Origin: an uncultured Actinomycetes bacterium
GTDB lineage: Bacteria; Actinomycetota; Actinomycetes; Nanopelagicales; Nanopelagicaceae
DNA length: 64,000 nucleotides
Reading direction: 5' to 3'
Assembly: GCA_903834145.1 (NCBI GenBank)
Contig: CAILHY010000010.1
Span: 1-64,000, forward strand
The position numbers and the translations under genes are program-made. This document shows, in pieces, positions 39,138-50,593 of this stretch. Below the pieces are notes generated by a model. It ran no database searches. It had not been told where the DNA came from and saw nothing but the letters and a program-made list of their open reading frames with translations. Position 1 is the first letter of the stretch; every line of letters begins with the position of its first letter.

Positions 39138-39777
39138 TCTACAAACGGGGGATATGGATGCCCACATTAACCAGGCGCTTGAATGGATTCGCGCAGGTTA
39201 CGTGATTGCAGCTCCTGTTGAAAATGGTTATGTATTACTTGCCGACGCTTTTACTGAAGATGCAGTCCGCACACTCCACGCAATTCGTGGTGATGACTTA
39301 GGTGTTGCAGCCCAAGTGTTCATAGGAAGTATTGATGTACTCGATGGCATTGCTCGCGATATTCCCGAATATGCACGAGCGCTCATGGAAAAGTTTTGGC
39401 CTGGCCAAATATCTTTCAACGTTGCTCCATCAACGGGCCTTTCATGGGATTTGGGCGATGGAAATCGGTTGGGCTTTATCTGCGTGAGAGTTCCTTCGGA
39501 AGGATTTGTTCACTCACTTGTTCAAAAAAGCGGACCACTTGCCGTTGCAAGTGCGGCGCCCGCTGGGAGTCCACCGATAGTGAGAAGTGGCAATCTTGAG
39601 TTCGGTCCCGGAGTTGTGCAGGGGATATTTGTCAGCGCCGATATTCCTGAAGTTCCCCTTTCAACCTTGATCCGCGCAAACGAGATCCGGCTTAGCGTGC
39701 TTCGCGAAGGCGCGATCTCCCTGGAGGAGCTCAAGACGGTTGCGCCTTTGATTTCCCTGGCAACACCGACAAATTGA
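39121..39777 (+). CDS. Degenerate Sua5/YrdC/TsaC family protein
   Basis: A 218-residue protein at the place of the L-threonylcarbamoyladenylate synthase gene (after prmC). The overall fold and the C-terminus match family members (FWPGQISFNVAPSTGLSWDLGD, LREGAISLEEL). However, the key sites are altered. The PTDTVYGL-type motif is PVENGYVL (32-39). The Lys/Arg pair of the substrate loop is IRGDDL (55-60). The SSAN-type loop is VASAAPAG (142-149). The normal synthesis of the t6A precursor is therefore doubtful, and another protein may do the reaction. The reading frame is intact and overlaps prmC by 17 bases. Confidence 0.8.
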   Translation: MTQIIDLQTGDMDAHINQALEWIRAGYVIAAPVENGYVLLADAFTEDAVRTLHAIRGDDLGVAAQVFIGSIDVLDGIARDIPEYARALMEKFWPGQISFNVAPSTGLSWDLGDGNRLGFICVRVPSEGFVHSLVQKSGPLAVASAAPAGSPPIVRSGNLEFGPGVVQGIFVSADIPEVPLSTLIRANEIRLSVLREGAISLEELKTVAPLISLATPTN

Positions 39778-39788
39778 GCCTGACGGCA

Positions 39789-39794
39789 TAGGCT
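39789..39794 (+). promoter_or_regulatory. Leaderless-type -10 box (TAGGCT) of glyA
   Basis: TAGGCT lies 7 bases before the glyA ATG; no Shine-Dalgarno sequence is seen. Confidence 0.55.
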
Positions 39795-39801
39795 ACGGGG
39801 C

Positions 39802-41067
39802 ATGTCAGATACCCCTTTTTACGGTCCAGATTTCGACCTTCTCACCGAGCAAGATCCAGATATCGCAGCGATATTGCTCTCTGAACTTCACCGCCAGCAA
39901 ACAACCTTGCAGTTGATCGCCAGTGAGAATTTCACTTCTCGTGCGGTTCTTGCTGCCCTTGGTTCAACTCTTTCTAATAAGTATGCCGAAGGTTATGCCG
40001 GCAAGCGTTACTACGGAGGGTGCGAGGAAGTAGATAAGGCCGAGGTATTGGCAATTGATCGTGCCAAGTCACTCTTTGGCGCAGATCATGCCAACGTTCA
40101 ACCCCACTCAGGCGCTAGCGCAAACATTGCTGTCTATGCAGCGTTTACTAAGCCTGGAGACACCGTTCTTGCAATGTCCTTGCCACATGGAGGGCACTTG
40201 ACTCATGGTTCAAAGGTCAATTTTTCCGGCAAGTGGTTCAACATTGTTTCCTACGGCGTACGTCAAGAGGATGAACTCATTGATTATGACGAATTGCGCG
40301 CTCTTGCAATCGCTAACAAACCAAAGATGATCTGTACCGGTGCAACTGCCTATCCAAGTTTGATTGATTTCGAAAGAGTTCGTGCAATCTGCGATGAAGT
40401 CGGCGCGATTATGTGGGTTGATGCGGCGCACTTTATTGGGCTAGTCGCAGGTAAGGCGATTCCATCGCCAGTTCCCTATGCCGACGTTGTCTCTTTCACA
40501 ACACATAAAGTTTTGCGTGGACCCCGTGGCGGAATGATTTTATCAAAGGCAGAACATGCGGCTGCTATTGATAAGGCAGTATTTCCTGGCATGCAAGGTG
40601 GGCCAATCATGTCTGCGGTTGCAGGCAAGGCCATTGCACTTAAAGAATGTGCAACGCCCGCTTACCAAGAATATGCAAAGAATGTAATTTCTAACTGTCA
40701 GGTTTTGGCATCCTCCCTTGAAGATGAAGGAATGCGCGCTGTCTCAGGTGGAACACAAACTCACCTTGCTCTCATTGATATTCGAAGCACTGGTGTCAAT
40801 GGAAAAGTTGCGGACGAGCGCTGTGGCCTTGCAGGGATAGTTCTGAATAAGAATGCGATTCCTTTTGATCCAGAATCCCCAGCCGTCACCAGCGGGATTC
40901 GTGTTGGATCAGCGGCAACGACAACTCAAGGAATGGGAGCACTTGAAATGAAATCAATTGCCTCCATGATCTCTCGAGCAATCGCAACCGATGATGCCAC
41001 CACACTTTCAGGAATTCGTGCCGAAGTAAAAGAATTGACGGCTCGCTTTCCTATTTATTCAGCGTAA
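39802..41067 (+). CDS. glyA: Serine hydroxymethyltransferase
   Basis: PLP enzyme interconverting serine and glycine with tetrahydrofolate, the main source of one-carbon units, 421 residues. Motifs: LIASENFTS, NKYAEGYAGKRYYGGCEEVD, and the PLP lysine in VSFTTHKVLRGPRGG near residue 233. A leaderless-type promoter precedes it. The glyA to wecA-like to atp order is conserved in Actinobacteria. Confidence 0.97.
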   Translation: MSDTPFYGPDFDLLTEQDPDIAAILLSELHRQQTTLQLIASENFTSRAVLAALGSTLSNKYAEGYAGKRYYGGCEEVDKAEVLAIDRAKSLFGADHANVQPHSGASANIAVYAAFTKPGDTVLAMSLPHGGHLTHGSKVNFSGKWFNIVSYGVRQEDELIDYDELRALAIANKPKMICTGATAYPSLIDFERVRAICDEVGAIMWVDAAHFIGLVAGKAIPSPVPYADVVSFTTHKVLRGPRGGMILSKAEHAAAIDKAVFPGMQGGPIMSAVAGKAIALKECATPAYQEYAKNVISNCQVLASSLEDEGMRAVSGGTQTHLALIDIRSTGVNGKVADERCGLAGIVLNKNAIPFDPESPAVTSGIRVGSAATTTQGMGALEMKSIASMISRAIATDDATTLSGIRAEVKELTARFPIYSA

Positions 41068-41081
41068 AGAAAGAAAAGCAG

Positions 41082-42176
41082 ATGCGTGAATACATGATCA
41101 CAACACTCTTGAGTGCTGTGCTCTGCTATGTCATCACGCCAGGAGTAAAAGTTCTTGCCGAGAGATTTGGAGCGGTTGCTCAGATTCGAAGTCGCGACGT
41201 TCATGCCCTGCCAACTGCACGCTGGGGTGGACTTGCGATGTGGATATCCACGGCGCTTACTCTCTTGATCGTTCGCCACCTTTCCCTAGTTGGAAAGTCA
41301 TTTGGACACGAGCTCCAAGGAATTTTCCTTGCGGCAACTTTTGTGATCATTCTTGGAATGGCCGATGACCGTTTTCAACTTGATGCGATTACAAAATTGG
41401 CAGGACAAGCTTTGGCGGCCGGCATTTTGCTTCTCTATGGAATTCAGATTCTCTGGTTGCCGATTAACGGGATTATGACTTTGCCGCCAAGCATCGGTCA
41501 GGCACTTACCGTCTTGATTGTTTTAGTAACCGTCAATGCCGTGAACTTTATTGATGGACTTGATGGATTAGCTGCGGGCATTGTTGCAATCTCAGGAGCG
41601 TCATTCTTCGCCTTCGCATATTTATTGGCCGTTGTTTATGGGTTTAGTCGTGCTGGCTCGCCTTCGTTGGTCACTGCAATCATCATTGGTGTCTGCATTG
41701 GGTTCTTGCCACATAATTCCCATCCCGCCAAAATATTTATGGGCGACTCTGGCTCGATGTTTCTTGGGCTACTCCTTGCTGCCGCCGCAATTACGTTGAC
41801 CGGACAAATTGATGCCAATGCAATCTCGGCTGAAAATAAGGGACCGACTTTGTTGCCACTTCTACTTCCCTTTGCGGTGCTTGCAATTCCGTTGGCCGAC
41901 CTTTTACTCGCAGTCTTTCGACGATTGCTTTCAGGTCGCTCACCTTTTGCACCAGATAAGGAGCATCTGCATCACCGATTGCTTGGCGATGGAAATTCGC
42001 ATCAACGCACCGCCGTCATTATGTATTTCTGGACAGCAACCGTTGCCATCCCCGTGACAGTGATGGCATTTGAGCCGCTGTGGGTTGCATCAACTGTTTT
42101 CGTGGCGTTGGCCCTGGTCAGCACATCAATTTCTCGTCATTGGATTGCCGCGCGACGTATTAAGGTCGATGCATGA
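41082..42176 (+). CDS. Undecaprenyl-phosphate GlcNAc-1-phosphate transferase family (WecA/TagO-like)
   Basis: A 364-residue membrane enzyme with about ten helices that starts cell-envelope glycan synthesis by moving a sugar-1-phosphate to undecaprenyl phosphate. The Asp-rich motifs are GMADDRFQLD, NFIDGLDGLAAG and KIFMGDSGSMFLG. In Mycobacterium the related WecA starts arabinogalactan linkage. The exact polymer here is not known. The 3' end overlaps the next gene by 4 bases, joining it to the atp operon. Confidence 0.9.
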   Translation: MREYMITTLLSAVLCYVITPGVKVLAERFGAVAQIRSRDVHALPTARWGGLAMWISTALTLLIVRHLSLVGKSFGHELQGIFLAATFVIILGMADDRFQLDAITKLAGQALAAGILLLYGIQILWLPINGIMTLPPSIGQALTVLIVLVTVNAVNFIDGLDGLAAGIVAISGASFFAFAYLLAVVYGFSRAGSPSLVTAIIIGVCIGFLPHNSHPAKIFMGDSGSMFLGLLLAAAAITLTGQIDANAISAENKGPTLLPLLLPFAVLAIPLADLLLAVFRRLLSGRSPFAPDKEHLHHRLLGDGNSHQRTAVIMYFWTATVAIPVTVMAFEPLWVASTVFVALALVSTSISRHWIAARRIKVDA

Positions 42177-42625
42177 GTAAGTCCGGGAGTAATGAACGCG
42201 ACATGGCTCGCGGGGCGCTGATCCCGTCTTTTGCTGTCGGAATATTGGGAATCATCGTTGCCACAATTGCACGAGGAAAGCCCGGTCTCTTGGGCGCCCT
42301 ATTGGCTCAATTTATTGTGGTCTTGTACTTTGCGGTCCATTTGGGAGTCTCGGCCATCTCTCGAAAGCTCGACCCATTGACCACTTTTGCGTTGGCCATT
42401 TTTTCCTATTTTGCCAAGATCGCAGTTCTGGGCCTCTTCCTCTGGCTTCTTACTAATTTCACCTCACGAGCCACCATTGACCGCTCAAGTTTTGGGATTG
42501 TGGCGATAGCACTCACCGTGGCCTGGCTGGGCGGGGAAATCCGCAGTTTCCTCAAACTTCGCATCCATCTACCATTGCCACAGAACGGTTCCTCAGAAGC
42601 ATCCCTCACTAAGGAGACCCCATGA
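42173..42625 (+). CDS. AtpI-like membrane protein of the ATP synthase operon
   Basis: A 150-residue protein with four hydrophobic helices and a basic N-terminus. It sits where ATP synthase protein I is found and has the same helix layout, but sequence similarity is weak. AtpI is thought to help assemble the c-ring or import magnesium. Overlaps both neighbours by 4 bases. Confidence 0.7.
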   Translation: MSKSGSNERDMARGALIPSFAVGILGIIVATIARGKPGLLGALLAQFIVVLYFAVHLGVSAISRKLDPLTTFALAIFSYFAKIAVLGLFLWLLTNFTSRATIDRSSFGIVAIALTVAWLGGEIRSFLKLRIHLPLPQNGSSEASLTKETP

Positions 42626-42807
42626 AGCAAGACGAAGGCGCCGCCTGGTCGATATTCGGGTACCTCCTCTCTGGTCTCCTCTTTTGGGGAGGGGTGGGTT
42701 GGGCTGCCGATCATTGGCTTCACACCCACTACTTCCTTTTGGGCGGCCTGCTCCTAGGAATGGGCGCCTCCATCTACCTTGTCTGGTTGAGGTTCGGCCG
42801 GGAGTAA
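42622..42807 (+). CDS. AtpZ-like small membrane protein
   Basis: A 61-residue protein with two helices separated by WAADHWLHTHY, matching the small AtpZ (F0F1-ATPase assembly/magnesium uptake) family. It is translationally coupled to the preceding gene by a 4-base overlap and lies 122 bases before atpB. Confidence 0.75.
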   Translation: MKQDEGAAWSIFGYLLSGLLFWGGVGWAADHWLHTHYFLLGGLLLGMGASIYLVWLRFGRE

Positions 42808-42929
42808 GCAAAGTAACTTCTGGGCGATTTCACAGGTGAGAACTCCAGGCAATAAGGTTGCCCCGCAAGTGCAGATAAAAAGGCTTGCACAAGATTTCTC
42901 TCGAATATTGACCGATTAGGAGTGAGCGC

Positions 42930-43715
42930 GTGCCCTTGGTGCACTTGTTGCGAACTGGCGAAGGATTCGTCCCGCCTAGTACGAACGACTTCAACCTCCC
43001 ACCTGTAATTGCAGGAAATGAATACACAACAAAGCCTATTCTTTTAGTTTTTCTTTCAGTTCTTTTGATTTCAGTTTTCTTCATTATGGCCTCTCGCAAA
43101 GCAGCAATCGTTCCTTCTAAGTTGCAGTTTGCTGGAGAGAGTATTTATGGCTTCGTTCGCAATGATTTAGCTCGTGACAATATCGGTCACGATTTCATGC
43201 GATTTGTGCCGTATCTATTCACGCTCTTCACATTTATTTTGACCAATAACATTTTCGGAATTGTTCCGCTGCTGCAATTTCCTGCAATGTCGCATGTGAG
43301 CTTTCCATACGTATTGGCCATATTTACTTTTATCACCTTCCATTACATCGGTATCCGTAAGCAAGGTATCCGCAAGTACATGAAAGACATCATGTTCATG
43401 CCAGGAGTTCCAAAAGCTGCGTACATTTTGTTGACGCCTCTCGAACTTGCCACATTTTTTATTGTGCGCCCACTTACTCTTTCCCTTCGTCTTTTCGCAA
43501 ATATGTTCGCGGGGCACTTGCTCCTTCTCGTTTTCATCTTGGGTGGAGATCATCTTCTCAAGGGGGTCATCGGTTTGAAGTTGATCAGTCCATTTGCCTT
43601 TGCATTCGGCATCGGTCTGACTTTCTTTGAATTCATGGTCCAATGTTTGCAGGCGTACATCTTTACTCTGCTGACAGCTCTCTACATCGCCGGCGCCCTT
43701 GCCGACGAGCACTAA
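42930..43715 (+). CDS. atpB: ATP synthase subunit a
   Basis: Proton-channel subunit of Fo, 261 residues with about five or six helices. The essential Arg is in LSLRLFANMFAGH, and the last helices (FFEFMVQCLQAYIFTLL) carry the Gln-containing motif. GTG start with an upstream TAGGAG Shine-Dalgarno sequence at about 9 bases. First gene of the structural atp set. Confidence 0.95.
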   Translation: MPLVHLLRTGEGFVPPSTNDFNLPPVIAGNEYTTKPILLVFLSVLLISVFFIMASRKAAIVPSKLQFAGESIYGFVRNDLARDNIGHDFMRFVPYLFTLFTFILTNNIFGIVPLLQFPAMSHVSFPYVLAIFTFITFHYIGIRKQGIRKYMKDIMFMPGVPKAAYILLTPLELATFFIVRPLTLSLRLFANMFAGHLLLLVFILGGDHLLKGVIGLKLISPFAFAFGIGLTFFEFMVQCLQAYIFTLLTALYIAGALADEH

Positions 43716-43736
43716 ACAACTGGAAAGGTAAGAACT

Positions 43737-43940
43737 ATGAAAGGCACGCTCAACCTGGTCGGTTATGGCCTCTCAGCAATCGGACCTGCGATTGCTACCG
43801 GAATGATCTTCGCTGCTTACATCAGCGGCGTTGCACGTCAGCCAGAAGCACGTAGCGTTCTTCAGCCAATCGCGTTCCTCGGATTCGCACTTGCTGAAGC
43901 TCTTGCTCTCTTCGGCCTCGTTCTCGCATTCGTTCTCTAA
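43737..43940 (+). CDS. atpE: ATP synthase subunit c
   Basis: A 67-residue ring subunit with two helices and the polar loop ARQPE (residues 33-37). The ion-binding carboxylate is Glu54 in FALAEALAL. The Gln and Ser residues of sodium-binding c subunits are absent, so proton coupling is expected. A GGAAAGG Shine-Dalgarno sequence lies just upstream. Confidence 0.95.
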   Translation: MKGTLNLVGYGLSAIGPAIATGMIFAAYISGVARQPEARSVLQPIAFLGFALAEALALFGLVLAFVL

Positions 43941-43979
43941 TTCATTTAACTTCTTAGAGACTCTAGAAAGAGGGCAGTG

Positions 43980-44507
43980 ATGCACGTAATTAATCTGGCG
44001 GCGGAGAACGCTAATCCGTTGATTCCGCACACCGCAGAATTAATCGTGGGCGCAATCGCGTTCACACTTCTCTTCCTTGTCTTGCGCTCCAAGGTAGTGC
44101 CAATGTTTGAAAAAGCATTCACTGCCCGAACAGAGGCAATCCAAGGTGGCATTGAACGTGCAGAGAAAGCGCAGCTGGAAGCTCAGCGCGCGTTGGCTCA
44201 GTACAACGAACAACTCTCCAAGGCTCGTGAAGAATCCCAGACATTGCGTGAGGAAGCTCGCGCGCAGGGTGTTGCGATCATTGAAGAACTTCGTGCCAAG
44301 GCTCAAGAAGAAGCTGCACGCATTACTGCATCAGCCCACGCCTCGATCGAAGCAGAACGTCAACAGGCAATCACATCACTTCGTAATGAAGTAGGAACGA
44401 TCGCTATTGAGTTGGCTTCCAAGATTGTTGGAGAAGCACTTGATGACCAGGCCAGACAATCACGAGTCGTGGATCGTTTTCTCGACGATCTCGAAAAATC
44501 AAAGTAA
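43980..44507 (+). CDS. atpF: ATP synthase subunit b
   Basis: Peripheral-stalk subunit of 175 residues with one N-terminal helix (LIVGAIAFTLLFLVL) and a long charged coiled coil. A GTG lies directly before the ATG. The ATG at 43980 is preferred because the AGAGGG Shine-Dalgarno sequence is then 5 bases away, whereas 2 bases for GTG is too close. Not fused to delta as in Mycobacterium. Confidence 0.93.
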   Translation: MHVINLAAENANPLIPHTAELIVGAIAFTLLFLVLRSKVVPMFEKAFTARTEAIQGGIERAEKAQLEAQRALAQYNEQLSKAREESQTLREEARAQGVAIIEELRAKAQEEAARITASAHASIEAERQQAITSLRNEVGTIAIELASKIVGEALDDQARQSRVVDRFLDDLEKSK

Positions 44508-44533
44508 CAAGAAATAATTAGGAGAAGAATTAG

Positions 44534-45370
44534 ATGAGAGCGCATTTTGGTGGCAGCAGCCGGCAATCCTTGCAGGTTGCTCGCGCCACTTTGGACGCAG
44601 CAGTAAAGGGTGCAACCGCCCAAGCTGCTTCTGCGCTCTGTTCTGAACTCTTTTTCGCTGGAGATGTACTTGCTGGAAATATCACAGTGCGCAGAGCACT
44701 TACTGATCCATCGCGTACAGAAGAGGCAAAGGCAACACTCGTCTCTGATCTTTTTAGTAAGACACTTGGTGCACCAGCACTTGCTGTAGTGAAGAATATT
44801 TCTTCACTTCGTTGGTCATCTTCAGGTGACCTAGTTCTCGTGCTCGAGCAACTTGCAATCGAAGCCGAAGCATCTGCTGCCAATATCGCAAACGAACTTG
44901 ACCGAGTAGAAGAAGAATTCTTCACGACATCACTTGCTATTGGTGACTCTTTCGAACTTCGCAAGGCGCTCATTACTTCAGGCGCCGTTGAGGCCAAGAG
45001 CGCACTTGTCACTGATTTGTTGGGCAAGTCGGGCTCCGCTTCCACTGCAAAATTGGTGACTCACCTAGTGAACAATTTACGTGGACGCAGCATCGAATCT
45101 GCTTTTGCCGATTATTTCTTCGCACTAGCGGCTCGACGTGATCGCGTAATTGCGCACGTTCGAGTAGTAGTCGACTTGTCCAACGCCCAGCGCGATCGCT
45201 TAGTAGCAGCGTTGACTAAGCAGGTTGGACAGCCCGTTCGCGTAAATATCGAGGTCGACCCAACAATCGTGGGTGGCGTATCAATCAGATTTGCTGATGA
45301 AGTAGTCGATGGATCCATTAGCCATCGTTTGGCAGGGGCTGGACGATCACTCGTTGGCCAACAGAATTAA
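44534..45370 (+). CDS. atpH: ATP synthase subunit delta
   Basis: Links F1 to the peripheral stalk, 278 residues, longer than the roughly 177 of E. coli and typical of Actinobacteria, which carry an N-terminal duplication-like domain. The C-terminal GGVSIRFADEVVDGSI motif is conserved. An AGGAGAAG Shine-Dalgarno sequence precedes the ATG. Confidence 0.93.
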   Translation: MRAHFGGSSRQSLQVARATLDAAVKGATAQAASALCSELFFAGDVLAGNITVRRALTDPSRTEEAKATLVSDLFSKTLGAPALAVVKNISSLRWSSSGDLVLVLEQLAIEAEASAANIANELDRVEEEFFTTSLAIGDSFELRKALITSGAVEAKSALVTDLLGKSGSASTAKLVTHLVNNLRGRSIESAFADYFFALAARRDRVIAHVRVVVDLSNAQRDRLVAALTKQVGQPVRVNIEVDPTIVGGVSIRFADEVVDGSISHRLAGAGRSLVGQQN

Positions 45371-45396
45371 TTAAGAGATAACTAAGGGAGATAAAG

Positions 45397-47037
45397 ATGG
45401 CCGAGCTACAGATCCGACCAGAAGAAATTCGCGATGCCCTTGCGAACTTCGTAAAGTCGTACGATCCAGGTGTCGCAGCACGCGACGAGGTTGGTACAGT
45501 CACGCAAGCAGGTGACGGTATTGCCCGCGTTGAAGGCTTGCCCTCCACCATGGCCAACGAGTTGCTGCAGTTTGAAAACGGGACACTCGGTCTTGCGCTT
45601 AACTTGGACGTCCGTGAAATCGGCGTTGTTATCTTGGGCGATTACGCAGGAATTGAAGAAGGCACATCCGTTCGTCGCACAGGTGAAATTCTCTCGGTAC
45701 CAGTAGGAGATGCATTCCTTGGTCGCGTTGTTGATCCGCTCGGCCGTCCAATCGATGGCAAGGGTGAAATCAAGGCCGATGCGCGTCGTGCACTTGAATT
45801 ACAGGCACCATCGGTTGTTCAGCGCCAACCTGTTAAGGAACCACTGGCAACAGGAATCAAGGCGATCGATGCAATGACCGCTATCGGTCGCGGACAGCGC
45901 CAGTTGATCATTGGTGACCGTCAGACCGGAAAGACAGCCGTTGCTGTTGACACCATCATTAATCAACTTGAAAACTGGAAGTCTGGCGATCCAAAGAAGC
46001 AAGTGAAATGTATTTATGTTGCTATTGGACAAAAGGGTTCAACGATTGCATCCGTTAAGGCATCTCTTGAAGAAGCTGGCGCGATGGAATACACAACAAT
46101 CGTTGCATCTCCTGCATCAGATCCTGCAGGCTTTAAGTACCTTGCTCCATATACCGGTTCATCTATTGGACAGCACTGGATGTATAACGGCCAGCACGTA
46201 CTGATTGTTTTTGATGATCTTTCCAAGCAAGCAGAGGCTTATCGTTCGGTCTCATTGTTGCTTCGTCGCCCACCAGGCCGTGAGGCATATCCTGGAGACG
46301 TCTTCTATTTACACTCCCGTCTTCTCGAGCGTTGCGCAAAACTTTCCGACGAACTCGGTGGCGGTTCAATGACAGGTCTGCCAATCATTGAGACAAAAGG
46401 AAATGACGTTTCTGCATTTATTCCTACAAACGTAATTTCCATTACCGATGGTCAGTGCTTCCTTGAGACCGACCTCTTCAACGCAGGTGTTCGCCCAGCT
46501 ATCAACGTCGGTGTTTCTGTATCGCGCGTAGGTGGATCTGCACAGACAAAGGCAATGAAGAAGATCGCTGGTCGTTTGCGTCTTGACTTGGCTCAATTCC
46601 GTGAGCTCGAAGCATTCGCAGCTTTCGGTTCCGATCTTGATGCCGCCTCAAAGGCACAACTGGAGCGCGGTGCTCGCATGGTTGAGCTCTTGAAGCAGGG
46701 TCAATATTCACCGTACTCACTGGAGAGTCAGATCGTTTCGATTTGGGCAGGTACTTCTGGTCAACTCGATGATGTTCCTGTTGCTGATATTCGTCGCTTC
46801 GAAGCAGAACTCATTGAGTTCATTGGTCGCGAACGCAAGGCAATCTTTGATGTCATCTCAGAGACTAAAGAACTTAAAGATGACACTGTTGCATCCATGG
46901 TTGAAGCAGTTACTGCATTCAAGACACGCTTTGTTACAAGTGCTGCAAAGGCACTCAATGAAGCTCCAGCTGAAGCTCTCGATAGCGAAGGCAACGAGCA
47001 GATTACAAAGCATGTCCCACCGGCGGTGAAGAAGTAA
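45397..47037 (+). CDS. atpA: ATP synthase subunit alpha
   Basis: Non-catalytic nucleotide-binding subunit of F1, 546 residues. The P-loop [10 protein letters not shown] is near residue 170, and the C-terminal signature [17 protein letters not shown] is complete. The C-terminal 35 residues are a charged extension, as in other Actinobacteria. A GGGAG Shine-Dalgarno sequence lies just upstream. atpG follows 3 bases later. Confidence 0.97.
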   Translation: MAELQIRPEEIRDALANFVKSYDPGVAARDEVGTVTQAGDGIARVEGLPSTMANELLQFENGTLGLALNLDVREIGVVILGDYAGIEEGTSVRRTGEILSVPVGDAFLGRVVDPLGRPIDGKGEIKADARRALELQAPSVVQRQPVKEPLATGIKAIDAMTAIGRGQRQLIIGDRQTGKTAVAVDTIINQLENWKSGDPKKQVKCIYVAIGQKGSTIASVKASLEEAGAMEYTTIVASPASDPAGFKYLAPYTGSSIGQHWMYNGQHVLIVFDDLSKQAEAYRSVSLLLRRPPGREAYPGDVFYLHSRLLERCAKLSDELGGGSMTGLPIIETKGNDVSAFIPTNVISITDGQCFLETDLFNAGVRPAINVGVSVSRVGGSAQTKAMKKIAGRLRLDLAQFRELEAFAAFGSDLDAASKAQLERGARMVELLKQGQYSPYSLESQIVSIWAGTSGQLDDVPVADIRRFEAELIEFIGRERKAIFDVISETKELKDDTVASMVEAVTAFKTRFVTSAAKALNEAPAEALDSEGNEQITKHVPPAVKK

Positions 47038-47040
47038 AAA

Positions 47041-49379
<2,339 letters not shown>

Positions 49380-49391
49380 GAAGGCTAAGCA

Positions 49392-49643
49392 ATGTCATTA
49401 AACGTCGAACTAGTATCGCCAGTGCAGCGGGTATGGTCCGGGCAAGCACAGATGGTTTCTGCCCGAACCGTTGAGGGTGATTTGGGAATTCTTCCCGGTC
49501 ACGCACCGCTCTTTGGCGTTCTAGTCGATGGCAAAGTCACCATTAAGAGTGACAATGGCGAAGTTTCTGAATTCAATGTGCAAGGCGGTTTTATTTCGGT
49601 TTCTAATAACCGAGTATCAATCCTGACAGAAAGCGTTAACTAA
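49392..49643 (+). CDS. atpC: ATP synthase subunit epsilon, short form
   Basis: Only 83 residues, against about 120-140 in most bacteria. The N-terminal beta-sandwich is complete ([38 protein letters not shown]), but the C-terminal helical hairpin that inhibits ATP hydrolysis is missing. The stop is clean and overlaps the convergent glpX stop by 4 bases, so there is no room for more coding sequence. Confidence 0.93.
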   Translation: MSLNVELVSPVQRVWSGQAQMVSARTVEGDLGILPGHAPLFGVLVDGKVTIKSDNGEVSEFNVQGGFISVSNNRVSILTESVN

Positions 49644-50593
49644 CCCCGAATATTGTGTTCGGTTTCAATAATTCGCACAGTCTTTGATTTTCCGCGCATC
49701 ACTATGGAATGACTAATTGCACCATGGGGTGTCAAACGAATTCCACGAAGTAACTCTCCATCAGTTATTCCTGTCGCCGAAAGAAATACATCGTCAGAAT
49801 TCACTAAATCTCTGGTGGAAAGCACGCGCGATAAATCATGTCCAGCGGCAATTGCTCCCGCACGTTCGGCATCATCTTTAGGGTGAAGTTGGCCTTGGAT
49901 AATTCCACCCAGACACGTCATTGCGGCCGCCGTGATCACACCCTCTGGCGTTCCACCGATTCCCATCAGAAGATCGACCCCGGTACCAGGACGCGCCGCA
50001 TCGATGGCAGCAGCAACATCACCGTCTTGAATTAAACGAATTCGAGCCCCTGCCTCACGCAATTCCTTAAGCAATTGTGCGTGACGCGGGCGGTTGAGCA
50101 CTACAACGGTGACATCGCTAACGGAAATCTTCTTCGCCTTTGCAACACGGCGCACATTCTCTGCTGGCGGAATCGAAATATCGATTACGTCAGCGGCTTC
50201 GTATCCGGTAACGATCTTATTCATGTAGAAAACTGCAGAAGGGTCGTACATCGTGCCACGTGGTGAAAGCGCAATAACGCTAATAGCCCCATTCATTCCA
50301 TTTGCAGTAAGTGATGTTCCATCAATGGGATCTACGGCAACATCGCACTTTGGTCCCATTCCATTTCCGACACTTTCGCCGTTATGAAGCATCGGCGCAT
50401 TGTCTTTTTCGCCTTCGCCAATAACAACGATTCCATCCATGTCGACGGTATTAATCATGCCCCGCATCGCTTCAACGGCTGCATGGTCTGCTAAATCTTT
50501 ATCTCCGCGACCCACCCATGCAGATCCTGCATATGCAGCAGTCTCTGTTACACGGACAAGTTCAAGGGCTAAGTTGCGATCGGGCTGAGGCAT
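49640..50593 (-). CDS. glpX: Fructose-1,6-bisphosphatase class II
   Basis: Lithium-sensitive, metal-dependent FBPase for gluconeogenesis, 317 residues. Motifs: GEGEKD at residues 59-64, DPIDGTS at 88-94 and [14 protein letters not shown]. It is the standard actinobacterial FBPase. The start overlaps the murA stop by one base (TAATG). A second, unrelated FBPase of class I is encoded at 58891 in the cbb cluster. Confidence 0.95.
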   Translation of the reverse strand: MPQPDRNLALELVRVTETAAYAGSAWVGRGDKDLADHAAVEAMRGMINTVDMDGIVVIGEGEKDNAPMLHNGESVGNGMGPKCDVAVDPIDGTSLTANGMNGAISVIALSPRGTMYDPSAVFYMNKIVTGYEAADVIDISIPPAENVRRVAKAKKISVSDVTVVVLNRPRHAQLLKELREAGARIRLIQDGDVAAAIDAARPGTGVDLLMGIGGTPEGVITAAAMTCLGGIIQGQLHPKDDAERAGAIAAGHDLSRVLSTRDLVNSDDVFLSATGITDGELLRGIRLTPHGAISHSIVMRGKSKTVRIIETEHNIRG

